From NCBI GenBank assembly GCA_028819235.1, contig JAPPMC010000154.1, positions 1 to 64,000 on the forward strand: DNA of 64,000 nucleotides, read 5' to 3'. Positions within the stretch are counted from its first letter, which is position 1; the number at the start of each line of letters is the position of its first letter. Below, piece by piece: positions 1-10,905 of this stretch. Made by a program: the position numbers and the translations under genes. Below the pieces are notes generated by a model that worked only from the letters and a program-made list of their open reading frames with translations, ran no database searches and was not told where the DNA came from. Origin of the DNA: Bryobacterales bacterium. Lineage in GTDB: Bacteria > Acidobacteriota > Terriglobia > Bryobacterales > UBA6623.

Positions 1-109
1 GGCGTGGCTCACACGCCGCCGCCCGTACCCGGCCTGACGGGATCGACCATGGAGGCTGCCTTCAGCTGGACCGCCTGGTAGGCCATTCCCGAGGAATGGC
101 CGGAGCGGT

Positions 110-3100
110 TTGTCCGTGCGTTACGATTCCACGAGGACGGGGCGTGTCGGAGTGATCAACGGGTGCCAGTTCGACCCCTTGGTGCGGGAGTGGTTCGAAG
201 TAAAGTTCGGAGAGCCGACTGACCCGCAGGCAGAAGGCTGGAAGGCGATCGCGTCCGGAAGGGACGTTCTGGTGTCCGCACCCACGGGCTCCGGGAAGAC
301 ACTCGCCGCGTTCTTGATCTGCTTGGACGGGTTGGTGCGACGTGCGCAGCGAGGGACTCTAAAAGACCGCACCGAAGCGGTGTACGTCTCACCGCTGAAA
401 GCCCTCAGCAGCGACATTGCGAAGAATCTCGAAGCGCCGCTGTCGGAGATCCGCAGCCTGGCCGAGAAACGGGGCACTCCTCTCCAGCCCATACGGACGG
501 CCGTCCGCACCGGGGACACTCCCGCCTACGCTCGCCAGAAGATGCTCAGCCAGGTGCCCCATGTCTTGGTCACGACTCCAGAATCCCTGTTCATACTTCT
601 GACCGCCGATCGCAGCCGGGCGCTCGTTCGCACTGCCCGCACACTGGTCGTCGACGAGATCCACGCGGTCGCCGGCAACAAGCGCGGATCGCACCTGGCG
701 CTCACTCTTGCGCGCCTGGACAGGCTCTGCCGGGCGGAAAGCGGCCGGCGGCCGCAGAGGATCGGCCTCTCGGCGACTGTGCGACCAATGCGCGAGGTCG
801 CGCGCTTCCTTGTAGGCGGGACAGCCTCGGGCGAGCGTGAATGCAACATCGTCCGGTTCGGGCACAGGCGCGAGATGGACGTGTCGGTGGTATTGCCGCA
901 GGAACCCCTCGGGGCCGTGGCGACGAACGAGCAATGGGAGGAGACCTACGACACCCTCGCCGGGCTGGTGATGGCCCACCGGACCACCCTGATCTTCGTG
1001 AATACCCGGCGGCTCTCCGAGCGCGTCGCTCACCGGCTCGTCGAGAGACTCAGCCCGGATGCGGTCCTTCCGCATCACGGAAGCCTCTCCCGAAAACTGC
1101 GGGTCGAGGCCGAAGACCGCCTCAAGAAGGGCCTCCTCCGCGCTGTGGTGGCTACGGCGTCCTTGGAACTCGGCATCGACGTCGGCTCGGTCGATCTGGT
1201 CTGCCAAGTCGGGTCCCCGCGCTCGATCTCCGTGGCCCTTCAGCGGATCGGGCGGTCGGGTCACTGGGTCGGCGCCTTGCCCAAGGGTCGGTTCTTCCCG
1301 CTGACGCGGGATGGGCTTGTCGAGTGCGCCGCGCTGGTCCGCGCCATCCGGAACGGCGACCTGGACCGTCTCGAAATCCCGGAGGCACCGCTCGACCTGC
1401 TCGCCCAGCAGATGGTTGCCGCCGTGGCGTGCGAGGAACTGGGCGAAGAGGAACTGCTGGGGCTGGCTAGGGAGGCGCACCCGTATCGCTCACTGGGCCG
1501 GAAGGACTACGGCGACGTTCTGGGGATGGTGGCCGCGGGTGTGGCGCCGTCACGAGGCCGCCACGGCGCGTATGTTCACAGGGACCGCGTCCACGGACGA
1601 CTCCGGCCGCGACGCGGCGCCCGGCTGGCGGCGATCACTTCGGGCGGGGCGATCCCCGACTCCGCCCAGTACCTCGTGGTGGCCGAACCGGAAGGCGGGG
1701 TTGTGGGCATGGTCGACGAGGACTTCGCGGTCGAGAGCAGCATCGGAGACGTGTTCCTGCTGGGAACGACTTCATGGCGGGTGCGGCGGGTCGAAGCCGG
1801 CCAGATCCGCGTGGAAGACGCCCGGGGCGCGGCTCCGACAGTCCCTTTCTGGCTCGGCGAAGCTCCGGGACGAACGGCAGAACTCTCCTCCCACGTGTCC
1901 GCGATCAGGGAGCGTGTCGATGCCTTGGAATCGGGGGAATCCGGCCGGGTGGGCGCGTGCCGCTTCTTGATGGAGGAATGCCGCCTAGATCGAGAGGGGG
2001 CCGGACAGTTGGTCGACTACATGTCGGCGGGGCGGAGAGTCTTGGGGGTCGTTCCGTTGGCCAGGCGGATCGTTGCCGAGCGGTTCTTCGATGAGTCGGG
2101 AGGAATGCAGCTCGTGATTCACTCCCCGCTGGGTGTGAGGATCAACCGCGCATGGGGGCTTGCGTTGCGCAAGAGGTTCTGCCGGTCCTTCAACCTCGAA
2201 CTGCAGGCCGCCGCGACGGACGACGGCGTCCTGATCTCCCTCATGGAGCAGCACTCGTTTCCTCTGGACTTGGTCTTCGGATTCGTCCAAGGCCCGACCC
2301 TCGAACGGGTGCTCACCCAAGCCCTGCTCGATTCCCCCATGTTCACGGCGCGTTGGCGGTGGAACGCCTCGCGCGCGCTGGCAGTCCTGCGCTTCGCGGG
2401 CGGGCGGAAAGTTCCGCCTCCGATCCAGCGCATGCGGTCCGACGACCTCTTGGCGGCGGTCTTCCCGGATCAGGCTGCCTGCGCGGAGAACCTCTCTGGC
2501 GAGATCCGCGTGCCCGATCATCCGCTGGTGAGGGAGACGATCGGGAATTGCCTGCACGAGGCGATGGACCTGCGGGGCCTGGCCCGCTTGCTGGACTCGA
2601 TTCGGGCAGGTCGGACCAGCGTCGAAGTCCGCGAGACGGCCGAGCCGTCGCCGTTCTGTCACGAAATCCTCAACGCGAGCCCCTACGCGTTCCTGGACGA
2701 CGCGCCGCTGGAGGAGCGGCGGGCCCGGGCCGTCCAGATGCGGAGGTCTCTGGACGCGAAGCACCTGGCGACCGACGCCGCTCTCGACCCTCGGGTGATC
2801 GAGGATGTGGAGCGCACTGTCCAGTGCACAGTCCGCGACCCGGAGGAGCTGCATGACGCGCTCCTGTCGCTCGTAGCGCTTCCCGAGCGCGAGGAGTGGA
2901 ATGGACACTTCAGCGCGCTGGTCTCGCAGGCAAGAGCGGCCACGATGCGGGCCGGTGGCCGCGCGTTCTGGGTTTCAGCGGAGCGCCTCGAGCTGGCTTC
3001 GCGCATCTATCCCGAGGCCTGTGCGGCGGAAGGGCTCGCAGCCGTGGCTCCGCAGCGGCCGCCGCCGGACAGCAGGCAGGGCTGCGTGGCCGAAATGCTG

Positions 3101-4420
3101 CGCGGCTGGTTCGAGTGCATCGGGCCGAGCACGGCCGGCTTCCTAGCGTCAAGCCTGCAACTTCCCGCGTCCATCGTTCAGGCGGCTCTGGCGCAGCTCG
3201 AAGCTGAGGGCGTAGTCTTGCGGGGCCGATTCAAGGACATGTCCGAATCCTCGGAGGTCGAGTGGTGCCACAGGAGAATCCTTGCGAGGATCCACCGTCA
3301 AACCCTGACCCGCCTCAGGCGCGAGATCGAGCCGGCGACAAGCGCGGACATCATGCGCTTCCTGTTCCGTTGGCAGCATGTGATGCCCGGAAGAAGGCTC
3401 CATGGCACTGACGGCACCCTGCAAGTCCTCAGGCAGCTGCAGGGATTCGAGATTCCCGCAGCCGCGTGGGAGTCAGGGATCCTGCCGTCAAGAGTCGAGG
3501 ACTACAAGGCGGCCCACTTGGACCGTCTCTGTCTCTCCGGCGAAGTCCTGTGGGGCAGGATGTCCCCGCACCCCGCCTTCGCTCGCCAAGCGACCGCCGA
3601 TCGGTCGCGAGGCAGCGTCCGCCGGCGTCGTGTTCGGCCTACTCGCTCGGCGCCGGTCACGTTCGTGCTCCGCGAGGATGCGGAATGGCTGCTTCCCTTC
3701 CTGCGTCATGGCGCCGAGGCCTCCGACGCGCCGCTTTCGTGGCCCGCCCAAGACGTCGCCAAGTGCCTGAGGCGCCGGGGCGCGTGCTTCTTCAGCGACT
3801 TGGTGCGGCTGACCGGCAGGCTCCCGAGCGAGGTCGAGGAGGCTCTCTGGGAACTGACTGCTGCCGGTTCCGTGACAGCCGACGGATTCGACAACCTCCG
3901 CGCGCTGATCGATCCAAAGCGCCGGGGCGGGACCGGGCGGGGGCGACTTCGCCGACCGCGGCACGCCCCTGGTAGGTGGACCCTTCAGGCAGAAGCCGTG
4001 CCGCATGGCGACGGCATCGGCCAAGAGCGCCAGTACGAGCTCTTGGCAGGGCAGCTGTTGCAGAGGTGGGGCATCGTGTACCGAGACATGGTCCGCCGCG
4101 AGCTGGTCCTTCCGCGGTGGCGCGGTGTTCTGAAGGCACTGCGCCGCTTGGAGGCCCGCGGCGAGATCCGTGGAGGACGGTTCGCCCAGGCGTACTGCGG
4201 CGAGCAGTTCGCGCTTCCCGAGGCCCTGGAGCTGCTCCGATCTGTCCGGCGTGGCGGGGCGGGGGATGAACCTGTCGAGCTCGGCGCCGCAGACCCGCTC
4301 AATCTCACGGGAGTCGTGCTTCCGGGGCCGCGGTGCAGCGTGAGCTCGCGGGATGTGCTGCGGTTTCGGGGAGGCGTTCTCGACCCAAGGCCCGACGCAT
4401 CCTCGCTTGCAGTCGCCTGA
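110..4420 (+). CDS. lhr: Lhr-type large DEAD/DEAH-box ATP-dependent helicase (long form)
   Basis: 1436 aa ORF; Walker A APTGSGKT, Walker B DEIH, LSATV motif III, QRIGRSGH motif VI, long C-terminal extension typical of Lhr. True start may be the GTG near 152. Confidence 0.93.
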   Translation: MSVRYDSTRTGRVGVINGCQFDPLVREWFEVKFGEPTDPQAEGWKAIASGRDVLVSAPTGSGKTLAAFLICLDGLVRRAQRGTLKDRTEAVYVSPLKALSSDIAKNLEAPLSEIRSLAEKRGTPLQPIRTAVRTGDTPAYARQKMLSQVPHVLVTTPESLFILLTADRSRALVRTARTLVVDEIHAVAGNKRGSHLALTLARLDRLCRAESGRRPQRIGLSATVRPMREVARFLVGGTASGERECNIVRFGHRREMDVSVVLPQEPLGAVATNEQWEETYDTLAGLVMAHRTTLIFVNTRRLSERVAHRLVERLSPDAVLPHHGSLSRKLRVEAEDRLKKGLLRAVVATASLELGIDVGSVDLVCQVGSPRSISVALQRIGRSGHWVGALPKGRFFPLTRDGLVECAALVRAIRNGDLDRLEIPEAPLDLLAQQMVAAVACEELGEEELLGLAREAHPYRSLGRKDYGDVLGMVAAGVAPSRGRHGAYVHRDRVHGRLRPRRGARLAAITSGGAIPDSAQYLVVAEPEGGVVGMVDEDFAVESSIGDVFLLGTTSWRVRRVEAGQIRVEDARGAAPTVPFWLGEAPGRTAELSSHVSAIRERVDALESGESGRVGACRFLMEECRLDREGAGQLVDYMSAGRRVLGVVPLARRIVAERFFDESGGMQLVIHSPLGVRINRAWGLALRKRFCRSFNLELQAAATDDGVLISLMEQHSFPLDLVFGFVQGPTLERVLTQALLDSPMFTARWRWNASRALAVLRFAGGRKVPPPIQRMRSDDLLAAVFPDQAACAENLSGEIRVPDHPLVRETIGNCLHEAMDLRGLARLLDSIRAGRTSVEVRETAEPSPFCHEILNASPYAFLDDAPLEERRARAVQMRRSLDAKHLATDAALDPRVIEDVERTVQCTVRDPEELHDALLSLVALPEREEWNGHFSALVSQARAATMRAGGRAFWVSAERLELASRIYPEACAAEGLAAVAPQRPPPDSRQGCVAEMLRGWFECIGPSTAGFLASSLQLPASIVQAALAQLEAEGVVLRGRFKDMSESSEVEWCHRRILARIHRQTLTRLRREIEPATSADIMRFLFRWQHVMPGRRLHGTDGTLQVLRQLQGFEIPAAAWESGILPSRVEDYKAAHLDRLCLSGEVLWGRMSPHPAFARQATADRSRGSVRRRRVRPTRSAPVTFVLREDAEWLLPFLRHGAEASDAPLSWPAQDVAKCLRRRGACFFSDLVRLTGRLPSEVEEALWELTAAGSVTADGFDNLRALIDPKRRGGTGRGRLRRPRHAPGRWTLQAEAVPHGDGIGQERQYELLAGQLLQRWGIVYRDMVRRELVLPRWRGVLKALRRLEARGEIRGGRFAQAYCGEQFALPEALELLRSVRRGGAGDEPVELGAADPLNLTGVVLPGPRCSVSSRDVLRFRGGVLDPRPDASSLAVA

Positions 4421-5963
4421 TCTCGCTGAACCGGCGGGCCCCGGAGACGCTCGACAAGCGACCGACCGATTGTCCGGACTGTATCAACGTCCGGAGTCGA
4501 GAGCCGTTGCAGGCGTTGTGTAGAGATTCGAGACTCTCGGTTCTCGCACCGCAATCGGTGGCATTCGTCCGACCTACAACCGACAGCGTCGCCCTGGTCT
4601 CGCTCGGCGAGGCCCCCGGGAATGCGGGGCCTACAGCAAGCTAGCCCGGGAAGAAGGCGAACCGCTCGCCGAGAAGCGCGGGTCGGCGGGCATCCCCACA
4701 TTCGGCAAAGCCGGCAAGGTCGCGGTCGGCGACAAGTGAGCGAGGTGACGCGGTACGGCCCCGACGAGGAACCGAATCCGCACTCTGGAACTGCACTCGT
4801 TCCCCCGCCGAGGGTAGTCCCGGTCTCGGGAATCGCGAGCGCCGACGTGATGCAGATCCTCACGCCGTGCTGGCAGGGGAAGAGGCCGGCGGCCCGGTTC
4901 GTCCTCGTGCAATAGCCGACACTACTTCGCCATCGATGCGATTCCGCCTGTGCGACCAGCGCCGATCCTCGACTGACAGCTTGACGCGGAAGTGCTTCTC
5001 GACGGGATTGCGGTTGGCCACGCGCGGGTGCCTCCATCACGGCGCGAAGCAAGGCAAGGACCAATAGCGTGCAGTGCGTTCTGGCCACTTGCGGTCCGAT
5101 CGCGTCGGGTAGCCGCTCAACGAGGTCCGCCTGCGCAATCCCATTTTTCTCTGCCCGCATCACTGGTGACGGTCGGGATTGTCACTGCTTTTCGGCCATG
5201 CGAGGCGCTGGGGTCAATTCCATCCCGGGGTGCACCCGCCCGCTCCCAGAGCCCAGGGATCGCCCTGACCGACGCCACTGGCCTCAGCACCCACTTAATC
5301 CGTAGCTCCCCGCGGCTGGTGGTGTGTCCGTCAGCAGGAGTTGCATCCGATGCGGCATTCGGTGGCCGCCCAGCCGGCCTGCGGCCCTGAAAGCGGCTAT
5401 GAGATCTGAGGGGCGAAGGAGGGAGCGGCATCCCCTCGCCAGATCCCAGTGTTTGACAAGGCGTCGGTTCGCCTTCTCGCGCGACGCTTCTGTCTGGACC
5501 GCGACAGCCTTCACGACCGAATAGTGCTGCGGCACCGGTCGTCATCGCGGGTTGCCGCGTTCCCGCGCCTCTGTCTCTTGTTACGTGACGTGTGACGGTA
5601 GGATGGTGGGCTGAAGGCACGGCGTCGCGACGCAGTCTCAGGATTGATGAGACCGCGATTCGCTGGTCGCTATAGAAAAGGGACTTCCGGTGAGTCGCCG
5701 AAGTCTCTCAGCCAAGCGACCGACGTTCCGCGTTCGATTCTGGAGGCAAAGACGCGGCGACCGTTCGCCGTCGGAGTGCTGTTTCTCCTCTCGTCGGCAG
5801 ATCTCGGCGATGGAGGTCGCTTGGAGAGTGGGACCAGTCGTGCGCGGCGACACGGAGCTGTCTGGGACAAGCTGATCCCACACCCCGAAACAAGTACTGT
5901 CACCATCCGAAACCGACTCGGTCGGCGAGCGTCGCCCATCCCACGTCGCAGCGAAGAATCACA

Positions 5964-7724
5964 GTGAGCTCAAGCATGGAACGACAGGACGTTCGCTACG
6001 AGCCCGACGAGCGACCCCCTCTACCGATCACGGTCGGGCTCGGAGTCCAGTACGCCATCCTCTGCATCGCCAGCGTCATCCTGACGCCAACCGTGATGAT
6101 CACCGTGGCCGGGGCGGGCGATGAGTACCTGTCCTGGGCGGTGTGCGCAGCGCTGGTGGTAAGCGGTGTAACCACGGCGATCCAAGCGCGCAAAGTGGGA
6201 CGCATTGGCGCTGGCTACATCCTGGTCATGGGAAGCACGGGCGCGTTCCTCGCAGTGAGCGTAACGGCCCTCGAACAGGGCGGTCCCGGAATGCTCGCGA
6301 CGCTCATCATCGCGTCTGCATTGGTTCAGTTCGTCCTGGCGGCAAGGATGGCCTTTCTTAGGCGGATCTTCACGCCCACTGTCGCCGGAACCGTACTGTT
6401 GCTCATCCCGATCACCCTAACCCCCCTCATCGTCCGGAAACTGGGCGAGGTGCCCCCGGACGCCTCGCCCGCCGCCGGCCCAGTCATCGCGGGGGTGACG
6501 CTGCTGGTCATGATTCTCGTCCCGCTTCGGGCCTCCGGACTCCTGCGCCTGTGGGCACCGGCCATCGGCATCGTCGCTGGCTGCCTCACCGCCCGGCTGG
6601 CATTCGGCATGTACGACACGTCGACGGTCTTGGAGGCGCCGTGGATCGGGCTGCCCAAATTGGCCCATCCCGGCGTCGACCTGAGCTTTCGGCCGGAGTT
6701 CTGGGCTCTCCTACCGTCCTTCATCATGGTGACGCTCGTAGGCGCGCTTGACACGCTCGGGGACGCGATCGCGATCCAGCGGGTTTCCTGGCGGAAGCCG
6801 CGCGCCATCGACTTCCGGTCCATCCAAGGCGCAATCGCGGCAGACGGGCTGGGCAATCTGCTCTCCGGCCTCTCAGGGACCGTTCCGAACACCACCTATG
6901 GCATGAGCATCAGCGTCGCCGAGCTCACCGGCGTCGCCGCTCGCCGCATTGGGGTCTGCGTCGGCATCGTCTTCGTGGTGCTCGCGTTCCTGCCGAGATT
7001 CATCGGTCTGATTGTCGCGATTCCGGGGCCAGTCGTCGCGGCATACTACATCGTCATTGGCGGCCTGATCTTCGTCTTTGGGATGAAGATTCTGCTGCAG
7101 GAGGGCTTGGACTATCGCAAGGGCCTAGTGGTGGGCGTCGCGTTCTGGATCGGCCTCGCGTTTCAGTTCGACTGGATCTATCCGGAGTACTTCCAAGGCA
7201 TATGGGCCGAGCTCCTCGGCAATGGCATGACCGTCGGCGGTTTCACAGTCATCTTGCTGGCTATGTTCGAGGAACTCGTCGGAGGGCGCCGGTCGCGCCT
7301 GAAGACCCGACTTACGCCCGAGATCTGGTCCGAGATCGATGACTTTATGGTCAGATTCGCCGCGAGCAAGGGCTGGAGCGAGGAGATGGAGGGGCGCCTG
7401 CGCGCTGTGGGAGAGGAGACAGCGCACATACTCATGCGTGCAGATGCGGACGAGGGGGCGGACTCGCCGAAACGTCGCCTGCTCCTGATCGCCGGCAGCG
7501 ATGGGGACGCGGCCGACCTCGAGTTCATTGCGACGACCGATGAAGCGAACATCGAGGATCAGCTAGTGATGCTCAGCGAAGGAGCGCCGAGATTCGGAGC
7601 GGAGACCCCGCTCAGGCTGCTGCGCCACTACGCCTCATCCATCCGCCACCAGCAGTACCACGAGATCGACGTCCTCTTGATCCGCGTGGACAGCTCGGCG
7701 CAGCCGAGCGGTGGAATCGACTAG
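5964..7724 (+). CDS. NCS2 family xanthine/uracil permease with an additional C-terminal cytosolic domain
   Basis: Polytopic protein with NCS2-like segments (GALDTLGDAIAIQ, GLGNLLSGLSGTVPNTTYGMSISVAELTGVAARR); about 130 aa soluble C-terminal extension. Confidence 0.88.
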   Translation: MSSSMERQDVRYEPDERPPLPITVGLGVQYAILCIASVILTPTVMITVAGAGDEYLSWAVCAALVVSGVTTAIQARKVGRIGAGYILVMGSTGAFLAVSVTALEQGGPGMLATLIIASALVQFVLAARMAFLRRIFTPTVAGTVLLLIPITLTPLIVRKLGEVPPDASPAAGPVIAGVTLLVMILVPLRASGLLRLWAPAIGIVAGCLTARLAFGMYDTSTVLEAPWIGLPKLAHPGVDLSFRPEFWALLPSFIMVTLVGALDTLGDAIAIQRVSWRKPRAIDFRSIQGAIAADGLGNLLSGLSGTVPNTTYGMSISVAELTGVAARRIGVCVGIVFVVLAFLPRFIGLIVAIPGPVVAAYYIVIGGLIFVFGMKILLQEGLDYRKGLVVGVAFWIGLAFQFDWIYPEYFQGIWAELLGNGMTVGGFTVILLAMFEELVGGRRSRLKTRLTPEIWSEIDDFMVRFAASKGWSEEMEGRLRAVGEETAHILMRADADEGADSPKRRLLLIAGSDGDAADLEFIATTDEANIEDQLVMLSEGAPRFGAETPLRLLRHYASSIRHQQYHEIDVLLIRVDSSAQPSGGID

Positions 7725-8085
7725 GGGCGCTCGATCTACGGTCCCAGTGCCCAGATCGGGCTCCGAGCCGGCCGACGGAGCTGGCCCAACGATGTGCCGG
7801 CCCGACAAGATCCGCGTGCGCCGTTCGACTTCCCTCTGCAAGGAAAGGGGAGAAGGGCGAACGATCACAAGTAGATTGGATCAGACAGGCTCGCACCAAC
7901 AGCTTGGTGTTGCAAGCGAGGATGGCCGGGATTGCGAGACGCGGTTCATTGCGGTCCGAGTGGAGCCTGCCGGAGCCGCCCGGTAGTGCCGTAGTGCCGA
8001 TGTTCCCCGCGTTGCGGCCAAACCCAGTGTGACGCCGTCCGCTTGCCGCTAGAGTCTTAAGAGGGAGGCGCGCTGCAGGCGAGAA

Positions 8086-10890
8086 ATGCGGAGAGGTCCA
8101 GAATGGAGCACGGCAGCAGTAGCGCTGGGCGCACTCCTCTCCGCAGTGCCCCTCAAGTCGACGGCCGCGGTCTCGGCGCAAGAGCACTTTGAGCGCAGCA
8201 TCCGGCCACTTCTGCAGGCCAAGTGCGCGGCCTGCCACGGGCCCGGTACTCGCATGGGGGGCTTGGACCTGACGAGCGCCTCGGGCGTGGCACGCGGGGC
8301 GGATTCGGGACAGGTTGTGGTCCCGGGCAAGCCAGGCGATAGCCGCCTGATCTTGGCCGTGGAATACGGGTCCGACATCAGGATGCCTCCCACGGGCAAG
8401 CTGCCCGACCACGAGATCGCCGCGCTGCGAGATTGGGTGCTGCAGGGCGCCGTCTGGCCCGGCGGGCCGGATTCCCAAGTGGTCGGGCCAGAGAGCGCGC
8501 ACTGGAGCTTCCAGCCGATCCGCGACACCCATCAGCCCGACGTGAAGGGAAGGAACTGGGTCCGGACGCCGGTCGATGCCTTCATCCTTGCCCGGCTCGA
8601 GAGCGAGGGTGTCCGGCCGGCTCCCTCCGCAAGCAAGCTGGACTTGCTGCGGCGCGTGAAGTACGACCTGCACGGGCTGCCCCCCAGCCGTGAGGAGACT
8701 CTCGGCTTCTTGGAAGACGACAGCCCGGACGCGTTCGAGCGGCTGGTCGACCGACTGCTCGCTTCGCCGCGCTATGGAGAGAAGTGGGGACGCCACTGGC
8801 TGGACGTCGCACGCTACGCAGAATCCTCGGGCCTGGACGACGACATCAAGCTGCCGCACGTATGGCGGTATCGCGACTACGTGATCGAGGCGTTCAACGA
8901 AGACCTGCCCTTCGACCGGTTCATCCTCGAACAGCTCGCCGGCGATCTGCTGCCCGCGGACCCGCAGGGCACGGTCAACCGGAGGGGCATCATCGCCACA
9001 GGTTTCCTAGCCGTGGGGCCCAAGCCGCTGGTCCAGCAGGACAAGGTCCAGTTGCGCTATGACGTCGTGGACGAGCAGATCGATGCCGTAGGCAAGGCCT
9101 TCCTTGGCCTGACCATCGCCTGCGCGCGCTGCCATGACCACAAGTTCGACCCGATTTCGACCCGGGACTACTACTCGTTGGCGTCAATCTTCGCCAGCAT
9201 CCAGAACTTTGAGGACATCGGTGAACTGGTCTCGAAAGTGCATTTTGAGCCGCTCGTGCCTGGGTCCGAGTACGAGACCTACAGAGAGAACCGCAAGAAG
9301 GCCGAGAACCGTGACGCTTGGATCGAAGCCGCGGTGGAGCTCGCCGTGTACCGGAATGTTGTCGAGGTGTCCGGCCCCCGGCTGGCCGAGTACATGCTGG
9401 CAGCCCGAAGAGTGTACGACGACGGCGAGGACTGCGGAACTGTCGCCGCGGAAGAGGGCATTAGCAGCCACATTCTCCAGCGGTGGGTCACCTACTTGCG
9501 CCCGGCGGACGTGCTTCGCCTCTATCTGGAACCTTGGTACGAAGCGCCTAGGGACCAGGCGGAGACCTTGGCGCAGTCGTACGAAGACCGGTTCCTCGGA
9601 CGGGGCCGGGCCGAGATCGCCGTGCTGGAGTCGTGGCTCGAAGAAGCGGCCAAGGCCATCCGGGCCGACGAGCATCCACCCGAGCGGGATCGATTCTCAG
9701 CATCGGACGATCGGCTGTTCGCCGAGGTGGCCTTTCAGGCCGACCAAATGGGTGAAGGCGCCGCGGACATCGACGGTCCGTTCTCTGTGGCCGAGGCAGA
9801 ACGCGAGAGTCTCCTTGGCGAAGGAGCAAGGAACTCGATCGAGGCCATGCGTCGGGAGATCGAGATTCTCAAGGCCAAAGCGCCGCCCGAGCCGGACATG
9901 GCGTATGCCGTCAAGGAGGGCGAGAGCGTCGAGCAGCGCGTTTTCCTTCGCGGCAGCTACCGCAGCCCGGGAGATCCCGTGCAGAAGGGCTTTCCGGCCA
10001 TCTTGGCAGGTGACAGCCCGCCCCAGATCACGGCAGGCAGCGGCCGGCCTGAGCTGGCCCGCTGGCTGGCGCAGCCCACAAACCCACTCACGGCGCGGGT
10101 GGCTGTGAACCGGTTGTGGCTATGGCACTTCGGGCAGGGCCTCGTCCGGACGCCCAACAACTTCGGCATCCGCGGCCAGCCGCCGACGCATCCAAAACTG
10201 CTGGACTACCTGGCGCGACTCTTCATCGAGAGCGGCTGGTCGGTCAAGGCCGTGCACAGGATGATTCTGGCTTCCAGCACCTATCGCATGAGCGCCGATC
10301 CCACCGAGCGAGCGCTTCAAGCAGACCCGGAGAACGCTCTGTGGTCCCGGTTCGGCCGAAGGCGTCTGACGGCCGAGGAAATGCGCGACTCGATGCTTGC
10401 AGTTGATGGAGCGATCGACCTGACGGTCGGCGGCAGTGTCTCAAAGACCCTGGATTCGTATGGCTCGGAGGAGCCCTTCTTCCACCCGGACCGCTCCCGT
10501 CGGCGGACAGTCTACATCCCGCTGTACCGAAATAAGCTCCCCCCGGACCTGACCCTGTTCGACTTCGCAAACTCGACGACGAGCCTCGGGCAGCGCTCGC
10601 AGTCGACGATCGCACCGCAGGGGCTGTACCTTATGAACAGCGGTTTTGTGGACACGCGCGCCCGCGCACTTGCCCGGAGCTTTCTGGCTGAGCCCGTCTC
10701 GTCCGATCGCGAGCGGCTCGCCGATGCGTACTGGTCCGTGCTCGCACGGCCCCCTTCCGAGGAGGAGGCGGAGCGCCTGCTGGCATTCCTGTCGCGCTAC
10801 CCGCTCGACGGGAGCGAGGCACGCGTCACGGCTTGGACCGGGCTGTGCCGTGTCCTTCTCGCCTCCAACGCATTCCACTACGTGAACTGA
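8086..10890 (+). CDS. Planctomycete-type cytochrome c (PSCyt1) / DUF1549 / DUF1553 protein
   Basis: Signal peptide, CAACHGP heme motif, CARCHDHKFDPIS DUF1549 motif, DUF1553-like C-terminus (NRLWLWHFGQGLVRTPNNFG). Confidence 0.92.
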   Translation: MRRGPEWSTAAVALGALLSAVPLKSTAAVSAQEHFERSIRPLLQAKCAACHGPGTRMGGLDLTSASGVARGADSGQVVVPGKPGDSRLILAVEYGSDIRMPPTGKLPDHEIAALRDWVLQGAVWPGGPDSQVVGPESAHWSFQPIRDTHQPDVKGRNWVRTPVDAFILARLESEGVRPAPSASKLDLLRRVKYDLHGLPPSREETLGFLEDDSPDAFERLVDRLLASPRYGEKWGRHWLDVARYAESSGLDDDIKLPHVWRYRDYVIEAFNEDLPFDRFILEQLAGDLLPADPQGTVNRRGIIATGFLAVGPKPLVQQDKVQLRYDVVDEQIDAVGKAFLGLTIACARCHDHKFDPISTRDYYSLASIFASIQNFEDIGELVSKVHFEPLVPGSEYETYRENRKKAENRDAWIEAAVELAVYRNVVEVSGPRLAEYMLAARRVYDDGEDCGTVAAEEGISSHILQRWVTYLRPADVLRLYLEPWYEAPRDQAETLAQSYEDRFLGRGRAEIAVLESWLEEAAKAIRADEHPPERDRFSASDDRLFAEVAFQADQMGEGAADIDGPFSVAEAERESLLGEGARNSIEAMRREIEILKAKAPPEPDMAYAVKEGESVEQRVFLRGSYRSPGDPVQKGFPAILAGDSPPQITAGSGRPELARWLAQPTNPLTARVAVNRLWLWHFGQGLVRTPNNFGIRGQPPTHPKLLDYLARLFIESGWSVKAVHRMILASSTYRMSADPTERALQADPENALWSRFGRRRLTAEEMRDSMLAVDGAIDLTVGGSVSKTLDSYGSEEPFFHPDRSRRRTVYIPLYRNKLPPDLTLFDFANSTTSLGQRSQSTIAPQGLYLMNSGFVDTRARALARSFLAEPVSSDRERLADAYWSVLARPPSEEEAERLLAFLSRYPLDGSEARVTAWTGLCRVLLASNAFHYVN

Positions 10891-10905
10891 TCCCGACACA
10901 CAGCC

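Noticed and set aside
389-1480. Long antisense ORF (363 aa) opposite lhr
   Set aside because: Typical high-GC shadow ORF; composition and lack of motifs give no coding support.
4920-5620. Possible insertion-sequence remnant on the minus strand
   Set aside because: Only vague resemblance; no DDE motif, terminal repeats or target duplication seen.
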